Source: Pelagibacteraceae bacterium
GTDB lineage: Bacteria; Pseudomonadota; Alphaproteobacteria; HIMB59
Direction: 5' to 3'
Length of the DNA stretch: 62,964 nucleotides
Assembly (NCBI GenBank): GCA_002705265.1
Contig: PAHR01000001.1
Location: 1-62,964, forward strand
The notes beneath the pieces are model-generated. The model saw nothing but the letters and a program-made list of their open reading frames with translations, did not search any database and was not told the DNA's origin. Positions 32,350 to 41,829 of this stretch are shown here, piece by piece (the stretch's first letter is position 1; the number at the start of each line of letters is the position of its first letter). The position numbers were made by a program, and so were the translations under genes.

Positions 32350-33451
32350 TTGAAAAAAAAAACTTTAATTATTAGTAACAATTATTTTAATTTATATAAT
32401 TTTAGAGAAAGTCTAATAAAAAAGTTATACGAGCATAATTCATTAGAGTTACATTTATGTGCGAAAAAGGACAATTTTTTTAATAACTTTTCAAATTTAA
32501 GTGTCAAAAATCATCATATAAATATATTAGAAAGATCTTATTCTGTAATTAGTAATTTTATTACTTTAAAAAACATTTATTTTCTTATAAAAAAAGAAAA
32601 ATTTATCAATATCTTTTCTTTTACTATTAAACCAAACTTATTCTTATGTATATTAAAATTTTTTTTTAATTTTAAATTAATAGTTACAATTTCTGGGCTT
32701 GGAGAAATTTTTTTAAAAAAAAATTTTAAAAATAAATTAATATCTTTAATGTATATAAAATTATTATCTAAAAGTGACTATATTTTTTGTCATAATGAAT
32801 ATGATTTTCAATTTTTATTAAGTAGGAATAATAAACTTAAAAAAAAAAATTGAAGTAATTAATGGATCAGGTGTTAACTTAAATAAGTTTAAATTTTCTC
32901 CATTAAAAACAGACAATAAAGTTATTTTTCTTTTAGTTGCTAGAATTATAAAAGAAAAAGGAATTATAGAATATTTAAAAGCATCGAAAATGATTAAAGA
33001 TTTAAATAAATTTAATTGCCAATTTATACTCATTGGTGATATTTATAAAAAATCAATTTTTAATAATATATTTTATAAAGAATTACTATTATCCCCTGTA
33101 GAGTATCTGGGTTTTAAATCAAATATAATTTACTATTTAAATAATTGTTCTTGTTTGGTGTTACCAAGTTATAGAGATGGCATGTCCAAGATACTTTTAG
33201 AAGGATGTGCAGTTGGCAGACCGTTAATAGCTTCAGATGTCCCAGGTTGTAATAATATAGTTAAGAATAGCTATAATGGATTTTTATTTGAACCTAAAAG
33301 CTCTATTTCATTATTTGAAGCAATGAAAAAATTTTTGTTATTATCAAAAGAAGAAAAAATTGAGTTTTCTGTTAATTCAAAAAATTATTCAAATAATTTT
33401 GATGAAAAGTATGTCTTAGATAGATATATATGTACTTTAGATACAAATTAA
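32350..33451 (+). pseudogene. glycosyltransferase family 4, apparent frameshift in an A11 tract (two ORFs, one gene)
   Basis: ORF 32350..32853 stops just after the poly-A run at 32839-32849; deleting one A continues as KKKIEVINGSGVNLNKFKFSPLKTDNKVIFLLVARIIKEKGII into the frame of ORF 32990..33451 (LPSYRDGMSKILLEGCAVGRPLIASDVPGC). Confidence 0.8.
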
Positions 33452-33452
33452 A

Positions 33453-34379
33453 ATGCTCTCTATTTATTTATTTGAATTAATTATTTACATAAGTTTATCT
33501 TTTTTTTTATCATTTATTTTTAAATTAAATGATAAAAAAAAAATTTCTAATAATTCTAACTTAAATGTATTCCTTATTGGTGGTTTTCTTTTCAGTTTAG
33601 TTTTTATTAGGTATTTTGATATTAAAGATATTTATTTAATATTTTTTATTTTATCATTTATGGTTCTCGGTTATTTAGATGATAAATTTGATATTAAAGT
33701 TATAATAAGATTTATTTTTGCTTTTATTATATTTTATTTTTTTATAATAAATAATCATAATTATTTAATCAAATTATATTTTTTACCTGACAATTATATA
33801 TTTAATATAATTATTTCTAGTATTATTTTTTTGGGTTTCTTGCATATGAGTAATATGACAGATGGAAGAAATGGTCTTCTATCAACAAATTATTTAATTG
33901 TTTATCTTTTTATTTTTTTATTTCTAGAAAACGAACCTATTTCTAAATTTGAAATTATTTTTTTGATTTCTTTAATTATATTTACAATTATTAACCTATT
34001 TAACATTTCTTTTTTAGGCAATTCAGGTGTAATGGTTTTGGCATCAATATCATACATACTATTTACATCTCTTTATGCCTCTCATGTAACTAACACAATT
34101 GATATTTTGTGTTTATTTTCTTTTCAAATTTTGGATGGCTTAAGAGTTAGCTTTTTAAGAATTAAAAATAATAAAAATCTTTTTAAAAAGGACCTATTAC
34201 ATGTTCATTATAATTTTGAAAATTGGCTAAAAGGATATTTCGTTTATTTTGTATTTTTTATTTTAAACTTGGTTTTTCTATACTTTTTTAGGAACTTTTC
34301 CAGTGGTTATTTTTGTTTGATTTTCTCAACAATGTGTTATCTCTTAGTTTTGTTAATATCAAAGAAAAAAAATACTTAA
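33453..34379 (+). CDS. MraY/WecA/WbpL-family polyprenyl-phosphate sugar-1-phosphate transferase
   Basis: GYLDDKFDIKVIIRFIF, NMTDGRNGLLSTNYLIVY, polytopic membrane protein. Confidence 0.85.
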   Translation: MLSIYLFELIIYISLSFFLSFIFKLNDKKKISNNSNLNVFLIGGFLFSLVFIRYFDIKDIYLIFFILSFMVLGYLDDKFDIKVIIRFIFAFIIFYFFIINNHNYLIKLYFLPDNYIFNIIISSIIFLGFLHMSNMTDGRNGLLSTNYLIVYLFIFLFLENEPISKFEIIFLISLIIFTIINLFNISFLGNSGVMVLASISYILFTSLYASHVTNTIDILCLFSFQILDGLRVSFLRIKNNKNLFKKDLLHVHYNFENWLKGYFVYFVFFILNLVFLYFFRNFSSGYFCLIFSTMCYLLVLLISKKKNT

Positions 34380-34434
34380 AATATTATTTTAATATGTTTT
34401 TAAAAATAATTATAAAAAAAAATAAGCAAAAAAT

Positions 34435-36375
34435 ATGTGCGGTATAACGGGTTTTTTCAATATTCCTGAGATTTCCAATTCTAAATCTATTGATAGTTTA
34501 TTTGAATCAATAAGTCATAGAGGGCCAGATTTAAACAAACATTTTGTTGAAGAAAACAGTATTTATTTTTTATTTAGCAGATTATCTATTATTGATTTGT
34601 CTTCTGCAGGTGATCAACCGATGATTTCAAAATCAGGTAATTCGATAATAATTTTTAATGGTGAAATTTATAATCATTTAGAAATTAGAGATAAAATTAA
34701 TAAAGATTTAAAAATTAGTTGGAATGGTCATTCTGATACAGAAACTTTATTAGAATCTATCGAATATTATGGTATCGATATACTTAATGAAATTAGAGGT
34801 ATGTATTCCATATGTTTTTATGATAGGAAAAAAAACCAATTAATTTTAATAAATGATCGATTTGGAGAAAAGCCATTATATTATTCTATAAATGAAAAAA
34901 ACTTTTTTTTTTCAAGTGATATAAAATCCTTTAATTACCAAAAAAGAAAAATAAATCCAATTGCTTTAAAATATTTTTTTAGAGACAATTGCATTAAAAG
35001 CCCATTATCAATTTGGAAAAATGTTAATAAAATTAAACCTGGTGAAATCATTAATATTCAACTAGACATTGAGAATAAAATTGTCAAAAAAGTACAACAT
35101 TCAAATTACTGGTTATCTAATAACAAAAAAACAAAAGATATAAGTAAAGATCCATTAGACAAACTTACTGACAAGCTTGATACTATTTTAAATGAAGTAA
35201 TTTCTAATCAATTAATTGCTGATGTTCCAGTAGGTTGTTTCTTGTCAGGCGGAGTAGATAGCTCTCTTGTTACGGCCATTGCTTCTAAAAATTCCCCTAA
35301 TATGAAAACTTTTTCAATTGGGTTCAATGATAAACGTTTTGATGAAGCTCCATTTTCAGAAAAAATTGCTGAACATCTTCATACTGATCATCACAGTAAG
35401 TATTTTACAAAAGAAGATGCTGTTGAAATAACAAAAAAAATCCCCTTTATTTATGGAGAGCCTTATTCTGATTCTTCACAATTACCAACGATTCTATTAT
35501 CAAATTTTGCCAGCAAGTATGTTAAAGTTTCACTAACTGGAGATGGTGGGGATGAACTTTTTGGTGGTTATCACAGATACAATTTAATACCATCAATTTG
35601 GAAAACCTCAAAACTCATACCTTTACCATTTAAAATACTATCAAATAAATTTTTAAGATTATTAAGTCCTTACTCCTTTAAAACTTTGTCTTTCTTTTTG
35701 AAAATAATAAATAAAAAATACTCTGATACTTTATATCTCGAGTCAAAATTAGAGGAATTATCGGAGTCATTGATGTCAAAAAATTTTCTAGAGATGTCTA
35801 TATCTATTTCAAATCACCTGCCTTTAAATTATAACCCCCATGTTGTTAAAGGCAATTATCCTATTAATGAAAATTTAAAAAATGAACATTACTACGATGA
35901 AAACAATATAAGTGAAAGTTTAATGACTTATGATGTTGAAAACTATTTACCTAATGATTTATTAGTTAAAACAGATAGAGCAAGTATGCATTATGGTTTG
36001 GAAGCCAGGATGCCATATTTAGATCATATTGTTTTTAATTTTTGTAGAAGCTTGCCCCTTAAATATAAAATTAATAAATCTGAAAGTAAGATTATATTGA
36101 AAAACTTATTGTACAGATATGTTCCAAAAAAACTTTTTGAAAGGCCAAAAAGAGGATTTGTTGTACCTTTAGCAAATCTAGTTCTTGATGAAAATATATG
36201 GATTAAAAAATTATTAAATGAAAAGAAAATTATTAGACAGGGCATATTAAACTATGATTTAGTAAAAAAAGAAGTGGAAAGCTTTATTAAAGGAAATTAT
36301 TTAAATCAATATATTTTATGGGATATAATAATGTTTCAACAATGGTATGACTACAATGAAGATAAAATTTCTTGA
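34435..36375 (+). CDS. asnB: asparagine synthetase (glutamine-hydrolysing) family protein
   Basis: MCGITGFFN nucleophile Cys; LSGGVDSSLVTAIAS PP-loop; DGGDELFGGYHRY. Confidence 0.93.
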   Translation: MCGITGFFNIPEISNSKSIDSLFESISHRGPDLNKHFVEENSIYFLFSRLSIIDLSSAGDQPMISKSGNSIIIFNGEIYNHLEIRDKINKDLKISWNGHSDTETLLESIEYYGIDILNEIRGMYSICFYDRKKNQLILINDRFGEKPLYYSINEKNFFFSSDIKSFNYQKRKINPIALKYFFRDNCIKSPLSIWKNVNKIKPGEIINIQLDIENKIVKKVQHSNYWLSNNKKTKDISKDPLDKLTDKLDTILNEVISNQLIADVPVGCFLSGGVDSSLVTAIASKNSPNMKTFSIGFNDKRFDEAPFSEKIAEHLHTDHHSKYFTKEDAVEITKKIPFIYGEPYSDSSQLPTILLSNFASKYVKVSLTGDGGDELFGGYHRYNLIPSIWKTSKLIPLPFKILSNKFLRLLSPYSFKTLSFFLKIINKKYSDTLYLESKLEELSESLMSKNFLEMSISISNHLPLNYNPHVVKGNYPINENLKNEHYYDENNISESLMTYDVENYLPNDLLVKTDRASMHYGLEARMPYLDHIVFNFCRSLPLKYKINKSESKIILKNLLYRYVPKKLFERPKRGFVVPLANLVLDENIWIKKLLNEKKIIRQGILNYDLVKKEVESFIKGNYLNQYILWDIIMFQQWYDYNEDKIS

Positions 36376-36405
36376 GAACTAGTAAATAAGAGTTTAATTT
36401 GAGTT

Positions 36406-36948
36406 ATGAATAATCAATATTTCAGTCAATATATTGAAGTTATAAAAGATAAGTTTTTATCGATTGATGAAAAAATTTTATCAGATATTAAAAAACAACT
36501 CTTAATTGTAAAAAATAATAATAGTAAAGTTATAATAGTTGGAAATGGAGGCAGTGCAGCAATAGCTAATCATGTCAGCATAGACTTAATGAAAACAGCC
36601 AATATTCGATCCTTAACATTTAGTGACCCAAGTTTAATTACATGCTTTGCGAATGATTATGGTTATGAGAATTGGGTTGCTAAAGCAATAGAACACCATC
36701 ATCATCAAAATGATTTAATTATTCTTATTAGTAGTAGTGGAAAGTCTATGAATTTAGTAAATGCTGCTTCTAAGTCAAAAGAGCTAGGGTTGAATTTAAT
36801 AACTTTAACTGGATTTATTAAAAATAATTCTTTGAGCAAAATGGGAGACATAAATTTGTGGATTGATAGTAATAGCTATAACGTTATCGAAAATGTTCAT
36901 CAAATTGCTCTATTATCTGTACTAGATTTTATTATTAGTGAAAAATAA
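36406..36948 (+). CDS. SIS-domain sugar isomerase, GmhA-like phosphoheptose isomerase
   Basis: VIIVGNGGSAAIANHVSIDLMKT; LISSSGKSMNLVNAA; C-terminal ENVHQIALLSVLD. Confidence 0.85.
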   Translation: MNNQYFSQYIEVIKDKFLSIDEKILSDIKKQLLIVKNNNSKVIIVGNGGSAAIANHVSIDLMKTANIRSLTFSDPSLITCFANDYGYENWVAKAIEHHHHQNDLIILISSSGKSMNLVNAASKSKELGLNLITLTGFIKNNSLSKMGDINLWIDSNSYNVIENVHQIALLSVLDFIISEK

Positions 36949-36960
36949 TTCATATCAAAA

Positions 36961-37752
36961 ATGAAAGCAATACTACTAGCTGCTGGATTAGGTACTAGAC
37001 TAAAGCCCTTAACGGATAATTGGCCAAAATGTCTTATGCCTATAAATAAAAAACCTTTATTGGAATATTGGCTAGATAGCTTGATCAAATCAGGCGTAAA
37101 GGAAATTTTAATAAACCTTCATTATTTTCCAAAAATTGTAGAAAGTTTTGTAAAAAATTCTTTATATAAAGATCATGTAATATTTTCAGAAGAAAAAGAG
37201 CTACTTGGTACGGCGGGTACCATTGTTAAAAATAAAAAGTTTATTACAAACTCAAAAATTTTATTAATTCATGCAGATAATTTATGCATATGTAGTTTGA
37301 AAAAATTTATTGATTTCCATGATAACTTAAGACCAAAAGAAACAAAAATTACAATGATGACATTTAATACAAAAAAGCCAAAAGATTCTGGAATTGTGGT
37401 TTGTAATAACAAAGGAATCGTTCAGTCATTTTATGAGAAAAGTGAAAAAGACTATGGGGATTTAGCAAATGCTGCTGTTTACATGATTGAACCTTCAGTA
37501 TTGAATTGGATTGTAGAAAACAATTTGAAAGATTTTAGTACTGAAGTATTGCCAAATTTTATGAATAGAATTTCAACATGGCATAATAATAAAGTCTTAA
37601 GGGATATTGGAAGTTTAGAAGAATTATTAAAAGCCCAATATGATGTAGAACCACATAAAGATAATAATAGCTATTACTCTTGGGAGTATAATGATAATTT
37701 TATTAAAATTTGTGAGAAAGTTGATCAATTAATAACTAATGAAAAAAAATAA
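36961..37752 (+). CDS. nucleotidyltransferase, HddC/RfbA-type sugar-phosphate NTase
   Basis: AILLAAGLGTRLKPLTDNWPKCLMPINKKPLLEYW, LLGTAGTI. Confidence 0.88.
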   Translation: MKAILLAAGLGTRLKPLTDNWPKCLMPINKKPLLEYWLDSLIKSGVKEILINLHYFPKIVESFVKNSLYKDHVIFSEEKELLGTAGTIVKNKKFITNSKILLIHADNLCICSLKKFIDFHDNLRPKETKITMMTFNTKKPKDSGIVVCNNKGIVQSFYEKSEKDYGDLANAAVYMIEPSVLNWIVENNLKDFSTEVLPNFMNRISTWHNNKVLRDIGSLEELLKAQYDVEPHKDNNSYYSWEYNDNFIKICEKVDQLITNEKK

Positions 37753-38743
37753 AAAAACTTTTTTGGTGATTGGTAGTAACTCATTTTCTGGATCTGCTTT
37801 TATTTATCATTTGTTAAAACGAAAATATAATGTAATTGGAGTTAGTAGATCAAAGGAGTTATTACCTATATTTCTGCGTTACAAGAATTTAAAAAATGAA
37901 CAAAGATTATTTAAGTTCTTCCAAATTGATTTAAATAAAAATTGTAAAAAACTGATTAATTTAATTAAAAAATATAAGCCAAGCTATATTATAAATTTGG
38001 CAGCTCAAAGTATGGTCGCTGAAAGTTGGGATCATCCTGAACATTGGTACCAAACTAATGTTTTTGCACAAATTCAACTTTGTGAAGAAATAAATAAATT
38101 AAATTTTATTAAAAAATATGTTCATGTTACAACACCTGAAGTATATGGAAGTAGTAAAAATAAAATAAAAGAAAATTTTAATTTTAATCCATCAACCCCA
38201 TATGCAGTTTCAAGAGCTTGTTGTGATTTACATTTAAGAAATATGTGGAAGTTATATAATTTCCCTGTTGTTTTTACTAGAGCAGCTAATGTCTATGGCC
38301 CATGTCAACAATTATACAGAATTATTCCTAGAGCATTATTATATGCTCGAAAAAATAAACAATTAATGTTACATGGTGGAGGTAAGTCTATTAGATCTTT
38401 CATTCATATCGATGATGTTGCTGAAGCTACAATATCTATAGCTTTAGAAGCTAAAATAGGAAAGACTTATCATATTTCTACCAATAATTTTATATCTATT
38501 AAAGAACTTACAAAAAAAATATCATTTCTAACAAATAAAAATTTTTCTGATTTTGTTAATGTTGCCTCTGAAAGAAGTGGAAAAGACCATGCTTATCTAT
38601 TAGATAGTTCTTCTCTTAGAAAAGAATTAAATTGGAGAGATAAAGTTTCTTTAGATTTTGGCCTTAAACAAACGCTAGAGTGGGTTGATTCAAATTTATC
38701 AAAATTATCTAAAAGTAATCAATTTTATGTTCATAAAAAATAA
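37739..38743 (+). CDS. NDP-sugar 4,6-dehydratase-like SDR
   Basis: FLVIGSNSFSGSAFIYHLL, NLAAQSMVAESWDHPEHWYQTNV, TTPEVYGSS, TPYAVSRACCDL. Confidence 0.85.
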   Translation: MKKNKKTFLVIGSNSFSGSAFIYHLLKRKYNVIGVSRSKELLPIFLRYKNLKNEQRLFKFFQIDLNKNCKKLINLIKKYKPSYIINLAAQSMVAESWDHPEHWYQTNVFAQIQLCEEINKLNFIKKYVHVTTPEVYGSSKNKIKENFNFNPSTPYAVSRACCDLHLRNMWKLYNFPVVFTRAANVYGPCQQLYRIIPRALLYARKNKQLMLHGGGKSIRSFIHIDDVAEATISIALEAKIGKTYHISTNNFISIKELTKKISFLTNKNFSDFVNVASERSGKDHAYLLDSSSLRKELNWRDKVSLDFGLKQTLEWVDSNLSKLSKSNQFYVHKK

Positions 38744-38757
38744 GGAGATATGAATAA

Positions 38758-39699
38758 ATGAATATTTTAATTACAGGAGGGTGCGGATTTGTTGGCTCTG
38801 CTCTTATTAAGGATCTTTTGGCCCAAGGTCATAGTATTACAAATATTGACACCCAATGGTTTGGTATTAATTTAGAAGATCATAGAAAATTAATTAATAT
38901 TAAATCAGATATAAGGAATATAGAGGGAATTGATTTTCAGGGATTTGAAGCAGTAGTCCACCTTGCTAATATAGCTAATGACCCTGGTGTTGAGCTCAAT
39001 CAAAATCTTTCATGGGAAGTTAATGTTCTCGCTGGTAAAAAACTCATAGAACAGGCAATTAAAAATAATATTAAAAAGTTTATATATGCAAGTTCAGGAA
39101 GTGTTTATGGCATTAAAGACGAAAAAGATGTAACTGAAGATTTAGATCTAGTTCCAATATCTACATATAACAAAACTAAAATGGTGGCTGAGAGACTTTT
39201 TCTAAGTTACTCATCACAAATAGACTTTTATGCATTAAGGCCTGCTACGGTTTGTGGACTATCACCTAGAATGAGATTAGATGTCAGTGTAAACTTACTT
39301 ACTTATCAAGCACTTTCTAAAGGAAAAATATCTTTATTTGGTGGGTCTCAAATACGTCCAAATATTCATATAAAAGATATGGTTAATGCTTATAAACATT
39401 TATTATTTAATAATGTAAAACCAGATATTTATAATGCTGGATTTGAAAATTATTCACTTAGAGAAATATCTGAAATGATACAAAAAAAAACAAATTGTAG
39501 CATTGAAGTCACGAATAACAATGATCCAAGGTCTTACAGGCAGAATTCTGACAAAATCATTTCCACTGGATTTGAAAAAAAATATTCAGTTCAAGATGCC
39601 ATAAACGAAATAGTTGAAGCTTATAATAAAAAACAAATAATAGACAAAGATATTTATTATACAGTTAAATGGATGAAAAAACTGGGCTTAAATAACTAG
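38758..39699 (+). CDS. NAD-dependent epimerase/dehydratase
   Basis: ILITGGCGFVGSALIKDLL, YASSGSVYG, YNKTKMVAE; GGAGATATGAATAA upstream of ATG. Confidence 0.88.
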   Translation: MNILITGGCGFVGSALIKDLLAQGHSITNIDTQWFGINLEDHRKLINIKSDIRNIEGIDFQGFEAVVHLANIANDPGVELNQNLSWEVNVLAGKKLIEQAIKNNIKKFIYASSGSVYGIKDEKDVTEDLDLVPISTYNKTKMVAERLFLSYSSQIDFYALRPATVCGLSPRMRLDVSVNLLTYQALSKGKISLFGGSQIRPNIHIKDMVNAYKHLLFNNVKPDIYNAGFENYSLREISEMIQKKTNCSIEVTNNNDPRSYRQNSDKIISTGFEKKYSVQDAINEIVEAYNKKQIIDKDIYYTVKWMKKLGLNN

Positions 39700-40728
39700 T
39701 CAATCATTTAAACATTTTATTATAGGTCTTAAGTTAAGACCCTTTTTTAAATCATTTATAGCAATATTAATGTCTTTAAGCTTATAAATTTTTTTTGCTA
39801 AAGGATTTATTAAATTACGAGAATTGATAGTAATTTTTTTTAAATCATTCATATTTTTATCTAAATTCATCCAACCACCCCATGATCCAACTATATTTTT
39901 ACCTTTTATTAAATCATGTGGGTCTAAAGATATCTTATCATTGTGATTTGGATGAGATGAGAATACTAGCAATCCATCATCTTTAAGTAATTTAAAAGCA
40001 TTCTCTATTGTTTTTTTTAATCCAGCAGACTCAAAAATAAAATCATATTTTTTATCATTAATTTTAGAGATTTTTGTATAGAAATTATTTCTATGATTTT
40101 TTTCAATATATTTTTTTTTACTAGCATTTGTGTCAAAAATAATAATATTATTTTTCTTAAAATAATTTTTTAAAGCTAAGTAAGAAAAAAAACCAACTCC
40201 GCCTAAGCCATAAATTAATATATTTTTATTTTTTATAGATTTGATTTTTTTAATTACTGGACCAGCGCCAGTTGGTATAGCGCATCCAAATAGAGAAGCC
40301 TCTTTAAAATTAATGAATTTTGGTTTTTTAAAAACTCTATTTTCTGAAACAATTGAAAATTCAGAAAAAGTAGTTATAAATCCAGAATTTATTTTTTCAC
40401 CTTTATTATTTTCGTAAAAATCTATTTTACTATCTAATCCCTTGCCTTTTATCCAAGAAAGAATAACTTGATCTCCTTTTTTTACTTTTTTTACACTTGG
40501 TCCAATGTCATAAACTTCACCAGAAGCTTCATGACCAAGCATGTGTGGGATCCATTTTTTATTATTACGCTCCCCAGCTATTTCCATTAACTGACTTCTA
40601 CAAATACTGGTATAATGTATTTTTACTAATACTTGCCCTTTATTTATTTTTGGAAATTTTATATTTTCAATACTTAATGGTTGGTTAATTTTTCTTAAAA
40701 TTGCAGCTTTAAAATATTTTTTTTCCAT
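39700..40728 (-). CDS. zinc-dependent alcohol dehydrogenase family (MDR)
   Basis: IHYTSICRSQLMEIAGERNNKKWIPHMLGHEASGEVYDIG; GLGGVGFFSYLALK. Confidence 0.85.
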   Translation of the reverse strand: MEKKYFKAAILRKINQPLSIENIKFPKINKGQVLVKIHYTSICRSQLMEIAGERNNKKWIPHMLGHEASGEVYDIGPSVKKVKKGDQVILSWIKGKGLDSKIDFYENNKGEKINSGFITTFSEFSIVSENRVFKKPKFINFKEASLFGCAIPTGAGPVIKKIKSIKNKNILIYGLGGVGFFSYLALKNYFKKNNIIIFDTNASKKKYIEKNHRNNFYTKISKINDKKYDFIFESAGLKKTIENAFKLLKDDGLLVFSSHPNHNDKISLDPHDLIKGKNIVGSWGGWMNLDKNMNDLKKITINSRNLINPLAKKIYKLKDINIAINDLKKGLNLRPIIKCLND

Positions 40729-40733
40729 TTTCT

Positions 40734-41801
40734 TTATCCTTTAATACCAATGATTTTATTTGCCTCTTCAATAATACCATTTGTATCACCATTCCAGTAA
40801 ATTTTATGATTTTTGCAAAGAAATTTATAGTTTTCTCCAACAGTTTGACCAATATCATTAAAAAATTTCTTACTTAAATTTGGCATGTGATCATGGGTTT
40901 TAAGGTGAGTTACCGATGCAGAATTTTTGTTTAATTGAGATGCTGCTGCTGTCCCTGAATGTGGAAAAAAATTTACTTTTGCTATTTCGTAAATAGCAAT
41001 TCTATAATTCATTATTAGTGCACATTCTTCTAAAAAAGCAAATTGGCTTAGTTTTTGTCTATGACTTTCATCATTAATATTATCTGTGTCAGGAATGATA
41101 TAAACCTTATAATTAAGTTTTTTGTAATATTCAGCTATCTTTAACCAAAATTCTATATCGCTATCTCTTTCCTTTTCATAGTTATAACTTCTCAAAGTAA
41201 TTGTGATTACTTTGTTTAAGTCTGTTGAATTATCAATTGTTTTTAATTTAAGCTTAATTTCTTCAATAATATTTTTTTTAATTTTTATGCCATCATAATC
41301 CTCACATTTATTTAAATATTTGAATAAATATTTATAATTGAAATAAGATATTTTGTTTGAAAAATTATATGAAAAAAAAATACCATCATTAAATTTTTTA
41401 ATATCTTTTATATCTTCAAAGAATATTGCTTCTAAGCAGTTATCAAAACTTTAACTTAAAGGTATAAGCATAGATTTAATTCTATTATTTAATTGTGATA
41501 CAGAAAGAGGAAACCAATTTTTATAATCTTTTCTTTTTCTTTTTATAATGATTACTCTAAACATTATATTGTTTTTTTTTGCAAATTTATCTACTTGTAG
41601 CATGGCGAATGCAAAATCAAAAGTAGGAGACTCAAAATTTAAATCATACAAAACATTTATTTCTAAAGTATTTTTATCTATATTGGTGTTATAATTAGAA
41701 AAAAAAAAGTCTTTAAAATTTCTTACAAATTTTGTTTGAGGGTATTTTAATTCACTTAACGATCTTAATATAAAGTTAACAAGTGTGTATTGTCTAATCA
41801 T
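40734..41801 (-). pseudogene. degraded gene of unknown function: one in-frame stop plus one frameshift
   Basis: Reverse strand: ...MLIPLS*SFDNCLEAIFFEDIKDIKKFNDGIFF then frameshift at the T9 tract (A9 at 41372-41380), restored frame SYNFSNKISYFNYKYLFKYLNKCEDYDGIKIKKN...VITITLRSYNYEKERDSDIEFW into ORF 40734..41195. Confidence 0.75.
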
Positions 41802-41829
41802 ATTTTCCTAAAAAACATTATCAAATAAT

